A stretch of 64,000 nt of DNA from Propionibacterium sp. (GTDB lineage: Bacteria; Actinomycetota; Actinomycetes; Propionibacteriales; Propionibacteriaceae): contig JALHFX010000011.1 in assembly GCA_022837595.1 (NCBI GenBank), positions 26,792-90,791 of the forward strand. Reading direction: 5' to 3'. A program made the translations under genes and the position numbers. The stretch's first letter is position 1; each line of letters starts with the position of its first letter. The notes below the pieces were generated by a model. It worked only from the letters and a program-made list of their open reading frames with translations. It was not told the origin of the DNA and did not search any database. Of this stretch, positions 54,814 to 63,996 are shown one piece after another.

Positions 54814-56263
54814 CGATCTAGCGCACTCGGCCGCGCGCGGCGCGCTAGTGACCATGGCAGCACAAGCTGCTCGGATCGTTCTACAACTAGTCTCGGTCGT
54901 CGTTCTCGCAAGGCTACTCAGTCCCCATGACTACGGTCTGCTTGCGATCGCGCTCGTAGTCGTCGGTCTTGGGGAGATCTTCCGCGACTTCGGGCTCACG
55001 TCAGCATCTGTGCAAGCTCCAACGCTAAGCACTGGGCAAAGAGACAACCTATTCTGGGTGAACTCGGCGCTGGGGCTGGTCTTGGCGGGCATCGTCTTCA
55101 TCAGTGCGGGTCCGATCGCTTCAGTGAGCGACACACCAGAGCTTAGGGGCATCGTGCGGACACTGTCATCGGTGTTCGTGATCAACGGATTTGCAACACA
55201 ATATCGGGCACAGCTTATGCGAGCGTTGAGATTCAAAGCGCTCGCTATCACTGATGTCGTCTCCGCTGCCATCGCGCTGATCATCGCGATTATTGCAGCA
55301 CTGCTCGGTGCCGGTTATTGGGCACTCATTATCCAGCAGTTGACCACCGCGACAATTCTGCTCCTCATGCTGCTCTTCTTCGGGCGCTGGATCCCTGGCC
55401 GTTTGTCGCGACACGACAAAATCGGCGCGCTATTGAGGTTCGGGTGGCATCTGGTGGCGACCAATCTGATCAACTACGCTTCCGGGAAGATCGATACCAT
55501 CCTGATTGCGGCCAACTTCGGCACTGTCCAACTCGGCGTCTACAACCGCTCCTTTCAGCTAGTGATGACGCCTCTCTCCCAGGTCCGGTCCCCCATCACG
55601 AACGTTGCGTTGCCGGTCTTTTCGCGAGCTCAGACCGACCGTGCGCAGTTCAATAGTTTCGTGGTCGCCGGGCAACTCGCGCTCGGATACGTGCTCGGAA
55701 TACCACTCCTGCTGATATGCGGTATGGCGGAACCAGTTGTGGCAATTATGCTCGGTCAACAGTGGGGAGACGCGGTGACACCGCTGCGGTGTTTCGCGAT
55801 CGCTGGTACCTTGACGACCATGTCGTTCGTCGGCTATTGGGTTTACGTCTCCCGAGGCTTGAGTAAACAGCTACTTTACTATTCTCTAGTCGCCACGGGA
55901 CTTCGCGTGATCTGTGTCGTGATCGGTTCATTGTTCAGTATGGAAGCTGTTGCGTTGGGTTTCGCGGTCTCCGCTGCACTGGAGTGGCCCTTGTCGATCT
56001 TCTGGCTATCACGAATCACGGTGATTCCAGTTCGTGCGCTATACGCCGGCGCATCCCGGATTCTCGTCGTGTCGGGCAGCGCTGCCCTGGCAGCCTGGGC
56101 TGTTTCCTCTATCGTGATGCCTCTCGGTGGGAGCTGGGCTGCAACTGCTGCCGGGTCGCTTGCCGGCGCATTTACGATCGCTATCCTCATGTTGATCCCC
56201 ATCCTCCGACGTGACTTCAAGACCCTCCGTCGGTTTGCAGCACTCATGGTAAAGCGGCACTAG
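54800..56263 (+). CDS. Lipid-linked glycan flippase, WzxC-like
   Basis: ATG 54800 overlaps the kinase gene by 14 bases and gives 487 residues, the length of WzxC. The start is SDDLAHSAARGALVTMAAQ, then LARLLSPHDYGLLAIALVVVGLGEIFRDFGL, typical of this MOP-superfamily group, and about 14 membrane helices follow. It would flip the repeat unit of the second glycan to the outer face. This is the second flippase in the window, unrelated in sequence to the one at 14520. Confidence 0.85.
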   Translation: MAVSDDLAHSAARGALVTMAAQAARIVLQLVSVVVLARLLSPHDYGLLAIALVVVGLGEIFRDFGLTSASVQAPTLSTGQRDNLFWVNSALGLVLAGIVFISAGPIASVSDTPELRGIVRTLSSVFVINGFATQYRAQLMRALRFKALAITDVVSAAIALIIAIIAALLGAGYWALIIQQLTTATILLLMLLFFGRWIPGRLSRHDKIGALLRFGWHLVATNLINYASGKIDTILIAANFGTVQLGVYNRSFQLVMTPLSQVRSPITNVALPVFSRAQTDRAQFNSFVVAGQLALGYVLGIPLLLICGMAEPVVAIMLGQQWGDAVTPLRCFAIAGTLTTMSFVGYWVYVSRGLSKQLLYYSLVATGLRVICVVIGSLFSMEAVALGFAVSAALEWPLSIFWLSRITVIPVRALYAGASRILVVSGSAALAAWAVSSIVMPLGGSWAATAAGSLAGAFTIAILMLIPILRRDFKTLRRFAALMVKRH

Positions 56264-56344
56264 AACCCCGCTGAACAGCACCGTCCTGAGAAGCCGTAGT
56301 GTGTGTGTCATCCACAGGACCAACGGACAACCCCCGGGGGATCA

Positions 56345-56503
56345 ATGCCCAACAACACTCGACTGAGCACATCGAAGAGAAGTGCGGCCAGCACAGGACG
56401 CACGCCCACTCACTCCATCCAGCCCAACTTCTTTCCGCTCGCGGGAGGACTTCGCGATTCTGATGTCGCGCAGAGCTTTCTGATAGCTGGCCTGACTCTA
56501 TGA
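56345..56503 (+). CDS. Small hypothetical protein
   Basis: A 52-residue frame from ATG 56345, preceded by GGGGGA at a usable distance. Its stop overlaps the ATG of the phosphatase gene (ATGA at 56500-56503), which suggests a leader or coupled small gene. The product is polar with no membrane helix and no known motif. It could equally be a chance frame. Confidence 0.3.
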   Translation: MPNNTRLSTSKRSAASTGRTPTHSIQPNFFPLAGGLRDSDVAQSFLIAGLTL

Positions 56504-57153
56504 GCGGTTCGATTCTGTTTGTCTGTACCGCCAATGTTTGTCGCTCAGTACTCATGCACTACGCATTCGTCAGTGCGACCTCTGAAGGCGGCGAGTGGAC
56601 CGTCGCCAGCGCGGGGACCACACCCAATCTCGGCGCGATGCCGTGCGAACTCGCTGTGTCCCTGGTGCCCGACGCCTCTTCACAGGCACTTGCAGCGAAC
56701 CACCGATCGGCACCGATTCAAAACGAACAGCTGGACGCTGACATCATCATTGCCGCCTCCCGAACCGAGAGAGCAGAGCTTGCCCGACTCTCGCCGAGTG
56801 TACGTCCGAGACTATTCACGCTGTCTGAGGCGGTGCTGCTCGGTCGCCATCTGCAAATGCACCAGCCACTTGAATCCGCTGGCGTCAATACTGTCCGGGG
56901 GGTCGCCGAACTTCTCGATTCACAACGAGGCGTAATCGTTATCCCCCGGCCAGCTCGGCAGCGGCAAGTGCTGCGGGGCCGTCCAGATAGGAGCCCCCTC
57001 GACGTCCCGGATGTCCATATGAAGGGGCACCATGCACACCTGCGCATGCTCAAACGTGTTTTGGCAGAAAGTACGGAACTGGCATCACAACTGGGGCGGC
57101 TACCAAGTCTTGGCGCGCCGAGCGAGAAAAGAGATCGCCTCGGCCTCGTCTAA
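56500..57153 (+). CDS. Low-molecular-weight protein-tyrosine-phosphatase-like protein
   Basis: The 217-residue product opens SILFVCTANVCRSVLMHY, matching the CX5R active-site loop of low-molecular-weight tyrosine phosphatases with Cys9 and Arg15; the usual Gly is Ala. The conserved Asp-Pro near the C-terminus, which supplies the acid residue, was not found, and the last ~70 residues do not look like the family. It would be expected to remove phosphate from the BY-kinase tail. The missing Asp-Pro makes activity uncertain. It may be an atypical or decaying member. Confidence 0.7.
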   Translation: MSGSILFVCTANVCRSVLMHYAFVSATSEGGEWTVASAGTTPNLGAMPCELAVSLVPDASSQALAANHRSAPIQNEQLDADIIIAASRTERAELARLSPSVRPRLFTLSEAVLLGRHLQMHQPLESAGVNTVRGVAELLDSQRGVIVIPRPARQRQVLRGRPDRSPLDVPDVHMKGHHAHLRMLKRVLAESTELASQLGRLPSLGAPSEKRDRLGLV

Positions 57154-57280
57154 TCCGCGATGACGCAGATCAGCATGCCTCCTGACCCAAAACCTAGGCA
57201 CGCTGTGCCCAGCAACTACGGTGCTGGTTCTGGAAAGCAACGCATGATCTCCACGAGGTCGTGCCACCGATGAGAGAGAC

Positions 57281-57787
57281 TCAGTAGCCAACCAAGGCGC
57301 GACGCAACTCGGTTGACGACGTTTGACGCGTGTACGGGAAATAGTGGACGCGTGCCCCGATCTCCGCCATCTCGCCCTCCAGTTTGTGACCCTTCGCAGT
57401 GCCCTTCCAATCGTCGCCCTTGAACAAAACATCGAATCTAACGCGCTGCCACACTCGACGTTTGTCGATCGAGAAGTCGGGCACAACCTCGTCCACGATT
57501 CCGATCGCCTCCAAGATCTCCGTGCGCTCGCTGAGAGCGACAACCGGGTACTTGCCTTTCATCTCAAACAAAGCCTCGTCCGAGACCGCGCCAACTACCA
57601 GGTAATCGCAATACCGGCGGGCCCGCTTGAGGATGTTGAGGTGCCCGATGTGGAACATGTCCCATGCCCCCGGCACGTACCCCCGGACCCCGATCGCTTC
57701 ATTCGACCCGGACCTGAGGTCAATAAGGTTTGGCACCGAGGCAAGCAATCTGCCACCGTCCGTAAGACCTGATGCCATGTCCGTCAT
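57281..57787 (-). CDS. Cytidylyltransferase-like nucleotidyltransferase (TagD-like)
   Basis: ATG 57787 has GGGGGA five bases upstream and gives 168 residues; longer frames lack a ribosome binding site. After ~35 extra residues the HxGH nucleotidyltransferase fold follows: GYVPGAWDMFHIGHLNILKR, VVGAVSDE, LFKGDDWKG and a YTRQTSSTELRRAL tail in place of the RTxxISTT motif. This is closest to glycerol-3-phosphate cytidylyltransferases. It may make a CDP-activated alcohol for decoration of the glycan. It is convergent with the phosphatase gene. Confidence 0.78.
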   Translation of the reverse strand: MTDMASGLTDGGRLLASVPNLIDLRSGSNEAIGVRGYVPGAWDMFHIGHLNILKRARRYCDYLVVGAVSDEALFEMKGKYPVVALSERTEILEAIGIVDEVVPDFSIDKRRVWQRVRFDVLFKGDDWKGTAKGHKLEGEMAEIGARVHYFPYTRQTSSTELRRALVGY

Positions 57788-58141
57788 TAGTCCCCCAGCT
57801 AGCCTTTTACCGGAAGCGGTTCCCGGGCCCCGACCGACTTCCGGACCAAACTCTAACACTCTCCAACCGATTGATCTACTCCTTTTGGCCAGTAGTAAGA
57901 TGCTTCTACTCAACGCGCGGACCGCTTACCAGTCGGACGACAGCCCCAAGAGAGCGTAAACGCGGCGCCAATCCACGGTGTCCGCAACGATCGCACGATG
58001 CACTATTCACTGCGCCTCTCGCCATCCCGTCGTCCCACCTAGCCAGACATCACCCACAATCTTGGACTTTCGGCTAAAGTAGCGTTCGACCATTGGTCAC
58101 ATACGAGGCGCCGAAGTTGGCGCAGCAAGGGGAATCTTCAG
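57788..58141. other. Divergent intergenic region
   Basis: These 354 bases separate the leftward TagD-like gene from the rightward initiating transferase gene and should carry both promoters. A long frame crosses it on the minus strand as an extension of the TagD-like gene but without protein-like composition. No hairpin, repeat or riboswitch motif was recognised. Confidence 0.5.
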
Positions 58142-59605
58142 ATGGCTCAAACTGAGGTCCGCAATGTCACGCTCACTACGCGCTTTGCTGTCACCCCGTG
58201 GGCTGAGAAACTGGCGCGGTCCCGAAGCCTCAAACAGTTTTCCCTCGTGTCGACGGATGTCGCCATCATCTTACTCGGCTTCATAGCCTCATCGGAGGCA
58301 GTACAACTATTGACCGATCGTCCGAGGGTTCCCGAGAGCTACCCGGCCGCCCTGCTGTTCGCACTTCTGTGGGTCGCGGCCCTCAGCGGCTTCGGCACCT
58401 ATGCCCTACAACACACTCGCGCCGGCTCCACGGAGTACAAGCGGACCATCAACGCCACACTCCTCGCGAGCGGAACGATGGGCGTTATCTTCTACCTGGT
58501 CAGCTACGAATACCCCAGGCTCCAGTTCACAAGCTGGATCATCGTCGGCTTGACAGGGCTTTGCGTTGTTCGCTTCATCCGCAGGCGCTTCACGCAACAC
58601 CTTCACATACATGGACTATTCACCACCGAGGTGCTCATCGCGGGCTCAAGTGACCACGTTGACGAAGTCGCGCGCGTGCTCCAGCGTGAGAAATGGATCG
58701 GATACAGCGTTCGTGGGGCTATCACTGATGAACCATTCGCGACTACGCGCAACGGTGTGCCTGTGCTGGGCAAACTCAATACTCTCCCGGAGCATCTTGA
58801 CTCAACCGGCGTCCCGCTGGTCGTCTTCGCCGAAGGATCATTCGACTCTCCGGCGGAGTTCCGTCGCCTCGCCTGGCATCTTGAACAGTCGAACGTCCAG
58901 ATGGCTCTCGCGCCGACGCTGGCAGATGTAAGCGCGCAACGGCTGGAGTTCCGTCCGGTTGCCGGTCTACCGCTGGTCGATGTCGCCCAGCCCACGGCGG
59001 CGAAATCACTGCGCTGGCTGAAGCGCACGATGGACATACTTGGCTCCGCGATCCTCCTACTTCTTGCGTCGCCGATCCTGCTCGCCACGATGCTCGCCAT
59101 CAAACTTGAGGATGGCGGTCCAGTCTTCTTCCGCCAGCCCCGCGTCGGGCTGGAAGGACAAGAGTTTGCTTGCCTCAAGCTGCGCAGCATGTGCGTGGAT
59201 GCTGAAGCACGGCTCGCGGCATTGAAGGATCAAAACGAAGGTGCCGGAGTCCTGTTCAAGATGAAGGACGACCCACGCATCACCAAGGTAGGCAAATTCA
59301 TCCGGCGCTACTCCATCGACGAACTACCACAACTGTGGAACACCCTGGTTGGCGATATGAGCTTGGTCGGCCCCAGGCCGGCGCTACCGAAGGAGGTCGC
59401 GCTTTATGACGACGACACCCGCCGTCGGCTGCGCGTCCGCCCCGGTCTTACCGGCTTGTGGCAGGTTTCTGGACGATCGAGCCTGTCTTGGGAGGACACG
59501 GTGCGGCTCGACCTGTATTACGTGGACAACTGGTCACTGGTCCAGGACATGATGATCCTGCTCAAGACCGCCAAGGCGGTCGTAGGCTCGGACGGCGCCT
59601 ACTAA
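58142..59605 (+). CDS. Polyisoprenyl-phosphate hexose-1-phosphate transferase, WbaP-like
   Basis: ATG 58142 follows AGGGGAATCTTCAG. The 487-residue protein has four N-terminal helices (about 35-150), a CoA-binding-3-like domain (about 160-275), a fifth hydrophobic segment (about 300-322) and the Bac_transf catalytic domain with FACLKLRSMCVDAEARL, FKMKDDPRITKVGKFIRR, YSIDELPQLWNTLVGDMSLVGPRPALP and RPGLTGLWQVSGRSSLSWED. It starts the second glycan by putting a sugar phosphate, often galactose or glucose, on undecaprenyl phosphate. Confidence 0.92.
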   Translation: MAQTEVRNVTLTTRFAVTPWAEKLARSRSLKQFSLVSTDVAIILLGFIASSEAVQLLTDRPRVPESYPAALLFALLWVAALSGFGTYALQHTRAGSTEYKRTINATLLASGTMGVIFYLVSYEYPRLQFTSWIIVGLTGLCVVRFIRRRFTQHLHIHGLFTTEVLIAGSSDHVDEVARVLQREKWIGYSVRGAITDEPFATTRNGVPVLGKLNTLPEHLDSTGVPLVVFAEGSFDSPAEFRRLAWHLEQSNVQMALAPTLADVSAQRLEFRPVAGLPLVDVAQPTAAKSLRWLKRTMDILGSAILLLLASPILLATMLAIKLEDGGPVFFRQPRVGLEGQEFACLKLRSMCVDAEARLAALKDQNEGAGVLFKMKDDPRITKVGKFIRRYSIDELPQLWNTLVGDMSLVGPRPALPKEVALYDDDTRRRLRVRPGLTGLWQVSGRSSLSWEDTVRLDLYYVDNWSLVQDMMILLKTAKAVVGSDGAY

Positions 59606-59683
59606 CGCGACCTTCCGGAACGATCACTTTCCAGAACGAACAAAGAGACCGGCACGATCAGATCCGCCCTTTAGGGTTGACCT

Positions 59684-61309
59684 GTGGCTTTGTTGAAATT
59701 GATCGCACATAGCGGCCGACAGTACTGGCACTACATCGTCGCGGTCTTGGTTCTTCAGCTCATCTCTGCGATCGCCGCGTTATGGCTGCCCAGTCTCAAC
59801 GCCCAGGTCATCGACCGAGGCATCGCCACCGGAGATACCGGATTCATCTGGCGAACCGGCGGCATCATGCTCTCGGTCTCGCTGGCTCAGGTCGTTTCCG
59901 CGATCGGGGCGGTCTATTTCTCTGCCCGCGCCGCCATGGGCATGGGTCGTGATCTGCGTCGCCGCGTCTACCGCAAAGCCACCTCTTTGTCGACAATGGA
60001 AGCCACCCGCTTCGGAGCCGCGACCCTCATCACCCGCGGCACCAACGACGTCCAGCAAATCCAGCTGCTCGTGCTGATGGGCCTGATGTTCTTGGTTACC
60101 GCGCCCATGATGGCGATCGGCGGCATCGCGATGGCGTTGAACACTGACGCGGGCCTCTCGTGGTTGGTTTGGGTCGCAGTAGTCGTACTCGCGGCCGTCG
60201 TCACGGTCTTCGTCGCCTTCCTCCTACCACTGTTTCGTGAGATGCAAGAACGGGTAGACCAGATCAACGGCGTGCTTCGCGAGCAGATCATCGGTATCCG
60301 AGTGGTGCGCGCATTCGTCCGAGAGCATTTCGAAGCCAACAGATACCGCCTCGCCAACAAGCAGATCACCGATGTTTCGGTGCGGGTGGGCGCGGTCTTC
60401 GTCTTGATGCTTCCGATGATCATGATGGTGCTGCACCTCTCCACCGGTGCAGTCGTCTGGTTCGGCGGCCAACGCGCCGACGCGGGCACCGTGGAGGTCG
60501 GCTCGCTCACGGCATTCATGCAATATCTCCTGCAGATTCTGTCTGCGGTGATCATGTGCGTCTTCATCGTGATGGCGACCCCACGCGCCATCGTTTGTGC
60601 CGAGCGACTCACCGAATTACTCGATGCGGGCTCGGCCATCGCATACCCGCAGGATCAGCTGCATGCGCCCCCCGCCCACGGACGCCTCGAATTCCGGAAC
60701 GTCACCTTCGGCTTCCCCGGAGCCGAGCTGCCGGTGATCAAAGATGTCAGCTTCGTTGCCGAACCCGGGAGGACGACGGCGCTCATCGGATCCACTGGCG
60801 CCGGCAAGTCCACCATTGTCAACCTGGCGGTGCGGCTCCTCGAGCCACAGCAGGGCGCCATCACGATCGACGGTATTCCGATCTCGGAGCTGACCCGCCC
60901 CCAGCTCGCGGCGACGATTTCGTTGGTCCCCCAACGCTCGTATCTGTTCTCCGGCACGATCGGTTGGAATCTTCGTTTCGGACGGGCTGACGCCACCGAC
61001 GCGGAGCTGTGGGAGGCGCTCCGAGTCGCCCAGGGCGAGGACTTCGTCCGCGAGAAGCAGAATGGCCTGGAGAGCCGGGTCTCCCAGGGCGGCACGAACA
61101 TCTCCGGCGGGCAACTCCCCTCGCTCACCGAAGGCGCCACCACGATCATCGTTGCGCAGCGCGTCTCGACGATCACCGACGCCGACCAAATACTGGTGGT
61201 CGACAGCGGCCTGATCGTGGCCCGCGGGCGACACGATCAGCTGCTGGAAACCAGCGCGGTCTATCGCGAGATCGTCGAATCTCAGATCGACACGGAAGAG
61301 GCCGCCTGA
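59684..61309 (+). CDS. ABC exporter half, Walker B region deleted
   Basis: The 541-residue protein from GTG 59684 has a six-helix exporter domain (about 15-300) and an ATPase domain with Walker A IGSTGAGKSTIVN and the start of the signature NISGGQ. Directly after that Gln the sequence jumps to LPSLTEGATTIIVAQRVSTI. In intact relatives about 37 residues stand there: the rest of the signature helix, Walker B and the D-loop. The deletion keeps the frame. The site can bind but probably not hydrolyse ATP. It overlaps the partner gene (TGATG), with which it would form a heterodimer. Confidence 0.85.
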   Translation: MALLKLIAHSGRQYWHYIVAVLVLQLISAIAALWLPSLNAQVIDRGIATGDTGFIWRTGGIMLSVSLAQVVSAIGAVYFSARAAMGMGRDLRRRVYRKATSLSTMEATRFGAATLITRGTNDVQQIQLLVLMGLMFLVTAPMMAIGGIAMALNTDAGLSWLVWVAVVVLAAVVTVFVAFLLPLFREMQERVDQINGVLREQIIGIRVVRAFVREHFEANRYRLANKQITDVSVRVGAVFVLMLPMIMMVLHLSTGAVVWFGGQRADAGTVEVGSLTAFMQYLLQILSAVIMCVFIVMATPRAIVCAERLTELLDAGSAIAYPQDQLHAPPAHGRLEFRNVTFGFPGAELPVIKDVSFVAEPGRTTALIGSTGAGKSTIVNLAVRLLEPQQGAITIDGIPISELTRPQLAATISLVPQRSYLFSGTIGWNLRFGRADATDAELWEALRVAQGEDFVREKQNGLESRVSQGGTNISGGQLPSLTEGATTIIVAQRVSTITDADQILVVDSGLIVARGRHDQLLETSAVYREIVESQIDTEEAA

Positions 61310-63312
61310 TGCCCCGAGACAAGAAGCCCATCGCGGCGGTAACGGACGAAGAACCCACAGCGCTGGTCGACGACTTCCTCGATGATCAGGGCTCGAACGA
61401 GTTCGATGTACCCGCCAATCCCGCCGAGGAACCGCCCCGAAAGATCAACCACTTCTGGCCTTCGGTCAAGCGACTCCTAGGGCTACTCGCGCCCGAGAAA
61501 TACGCATTCTGTTTCGTGCTCGCGATGGTCGTAGTCTCCGTTGTCCTGACGGTGATCGCGCCCCGGATACTCGGCGACGCGATAGACGTCATCTTCAATG
61601 GTGTGCTCGGGCGCTCGCTGCCCGGCAATTTATCGATCGAGACCATCATCGAGCAGGCTCGAGCGGAGGGCCGCAACACGTACGCGGATATGCTCGCCGG
61701 CGCAAACGTGATTCCCGGCCAAGGTGTCGACTTCACGAAGCTCGGACGCCTCGTCGCAATCATGATCGCGCTCTACACCGGCGCCTCGTTCTTCATGTGG
61801 TGGCAGGGTTGGCTGCTCAACCGCTTGGTAATGCGGGTGGTCTTCACCCTGCGTCAAGATGTGGAGGAGAAGATCAACCGTCTCCCGCTGAGTTACTTCG
61901 ATTCGCACCAGCGCGGCGATATCCTCTCGCGGGTAACCAACGACGTCGACAATGTCCAGACCGTGCTCCAGCGCACATTTTCACAACTCGTGCAATCGAT
62001 ACTCACGGTGCTGGGTATCGGCGCAATGATGTTCGTGCTCTCGTGGCAGTTGGCTTTGATCGCGCTGCTCGCGCTGCCGATCTCTGCGGTCATCACAGCG
62101 TTAGTGGGAATTCGCGCACAAAAGCTTTTCGCCGCGCAATGGAAGAGCACGGGTGAGGTGAACGCCCATATCGAGGAGTCTGTCACCGCTCGTGAGCTCA
62201 TTCACGTATTCAATCGGTCTGACGATATGGCCGAGATATTCGACGAACGCAATGAGCGGTTGTACGGGGCCAGCTACAAGGCCGAGTTCCTCTCCGGGAC
62301 GATCATGCCCGCCATGGAATGGAGCTCATATCTGACCTATGTTCTCATCGCCGTGGTCGGCGCCCTGCGTGTGGCTTCGGGAAACATCACTCTGGGAGAC
62401 GTGACCGCGTTCATCCAATATTCGCGCGACTTCTCTCAACCACTCGGAGAAATGGCCGGCTTGGCGAATATAGTGCAATCCGGTGTCGCGTCTGCAGAAC
62501 GCACTTTCGAGTTACTCGATGCCGACGAGCAAGAACCGGACGCCGCGATTTCTGAATTCCGCGACCCAGTCAAAGGCCGCGTGGTATTCGAGCAAATCTC
62601 TTTCTCCTATGAGCCCGCGCAGCCACTGATCGAAGATCTCTCACTCACTGCGCAACCGGGTGAAACGATCGCTATCGTCGGCCCCACCGGAGCAGGCAAG
62701 ACGACTCTGGTGAATCTCATGATGCGTTTCTATGAATTGCAGGCCGGACGGATTCTCGTCGACGACGTGGACATCAGAGAGTTATCCCGCGCCGACTTAC
62801 GGTCTCAGATAGGCATGGTCTTGCAGGATGCGTGGCTGTTCAATGGCACGATCCTCGAGAACATTCGATACGGACGACTCGACGCCACCGATGCTGAGGT
62901 GCGGGCAGCGGCCGAGGCGAGCATGGCGGACAGATTCATCAGGCAGCTGCCCGACGGCTACGAGACGGTCCTTCAGGAAAACGCGTCCTCGCTTTCGTCC
63001 GGAGAACGACAGCTGCTCACGATCGCGCGAGCCTTCCTGGCCGACCCCCGATTACTCATCCTGGACGAAGCGACCTCGTCGGTCGATACCCGCACCGAGA
63101 TGCTCGTCCAGCAGGCGATGCGACGCCTCGGCGCGGATCGAACCTCGTTCATCATCGCGCACCGCTTATCGACGATCCGCGACGCCGACACCATCTTGAT
63201 GATGGAGCACGGTCGCATCTTAGAACAGGGCACCCATGAGGAACTCCTCACGCGTGCTGGCGCCTATTACCGGATGTATCAGGCGCAGTTCGCGGTGTCG
63301 AACGAAGATTAA
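61309..63312 (+). CDS. ABC exporter half, intact ATPase
   Basis: ATG 61309 overlaps the preceding stop (TGATG) and gives 667 residues; a longer frame would run inside the first exporter gene. After ~55 polar residues come six membrane helices, with an extra ~75-residue loop between helices 1 and 2, then an ATPase with Walker A GPTGAGKTTLVN, signature SLSSGERQLLTIARAF, Walker B LLILDEATSSVD and the H-loop IIAHRLSTI. This arrangement fits the second subunit of multidrug or lipid exporters. Substrate unknown. Its gene converges on the response regulator. Confidence 0.9.
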   Translation: MPRDKKPIAAVTDEEPTALVDDFLDDQGSNEFDVPANPAEEPPRKINHFWPSVKRLLGLLAPEKYAFCFVLAMVVVSVVLTVIAPRILGDAIDVIFNGVLGRSLPGNLSIETIIEQARAEGRNTYADMLAGANVIPGQGVDFTKLGRLVAIMIALYTGASFFMWWQGWLLNRLVMRVVFTLRQDVEEKINRLPLSYFDSHQRGDILSRVTNDVDNVQTVLQRTFSQLVQSILTVLGIGAMMFVLSWQLALIALLALPISAVITALVGIRAQKLFAAQWKSTGEVNAHIEESVTARELIHVFNRSDDMAEIFDERNERLYGASYKAEFLSGTIMPAMEWSSYLTYVLIAVVGALRVASGNITLGDVTAFIQYSRDFSQPLGEMAGLANIVQSGVASAERTFELLDADEQEPDAAISEFRDPVKGRVVFEQISFSYEPAQPLIEDLSLTAQPGETIAIVGPTGAGKTTLVNLMMRFYELQAGRILVDDVDIRELSRADLRSQIGMVLQDAWLFNGTILENIRYGRLDATDAEVRAAAEASMADRFIRQLPDGYETVLQENASSLSSGERQLLTIARAFLADPRLLILDEATSSVDTRTEMLVQQAMRRLGADRTSFIIAHRLSTIRDADTILMMEHGRILEQGTHEELLTRAGAYYRMYQAQFAVSNED

Positions 63313-63342
63313 CGATCAGATGCCGAACGAGCAGCTGCCGGC

Positions 63343-63996
63343 TTAGGAGAAACTGACGAGCCCTGAGCGCGCGGCGGTGACGAGTACCTGAACGCGGTCT
63401 CGTACACCCCACTTCTGCATGATGCTGCCGAGGTGAGCTTTGATCGTCCCCTCCGAGACATGCAGTGCGGACGCCATCTCCGAGTTCGACATCCCGAGAG
63501 CGAGTTTCTTCAGGACCTGCGATTCACGGTCGGTCAACGGGGCGAGATCTCCGCTCGCATGCACAGCTGAAGCGCTTCGCACATGTTTCACCAGCATCGC
63601 CGCGATGCGCGGTGACAGCGAACTCTCGCCCTCTGCCGCCTGGTGCAGGGCGTGCAGGATGTCCTCGGCGGTCGAGTCCTTCAACATATATCCGGTGGCA
63701 CCGGCACTGAGCATAGGTAAGACGTTCTCGCGATTATCTAGCGTAGTGACGGCAAGGACACGTACTTCTGGCCAGCGAGAAGTGATATGCCCGGTGGCCT
63801 CAATGCCATTCATTTCGGGCATCTGGACATCCATCATGACGATGTCAGGCTGCAGTCGTTCGACGGCGTCGATCGCCTCACGTCCGTTCTGAGCCTCGCC
63901 GACGACGCTGATCTCCGGGTCTCGTGAGACGAAATGCGTTAGGGCAAGCCTTACTAGTGGGTCGTCGTCTGTGATCAACACCCGAATCTCGGTCAT
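63343..63996 (-). CDS. Two-component response regulator, NarL/LuxR family
   Basis: A 217-residue protein from ATG 63996. The receiver domain has the acidic pair in LITDDDPLVR, the phosphoacceptor Asp in IVMMDVQMPEMNG (about residue 55), the Thr in VTTLD and the Lys in YMLKDST. The C-terminal LuxR helix-turn-helix reads LTDRESQVLKKLALGMSNSEMASALHVSEGTIKAHL. It would bind DNA once phosphorylated by a sensor kinase, probably encoded just outside the right edge. Targets may include the exporter beside it; inference. Confidence 0.93.
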   Translation of the reverse strand: MTEIRVLITDDDPLVRLALTHFVSRDPEISVVGEAQNGREAIDAVERLQPDIVMMDVQMPEMNGIEATGHITSRWPEVRVLAVTTLDNRENVLPMLSAGATGYMLKDSTAEDILHALHQAAEGESSLSPRIAAMLVKHVRSASAVHASGDLAPLTDRESQVLKKLALGMSNSEMASALHVSEGTIKAHLGSIMQKWGVRDRVQVLVTAARSGLVSFS

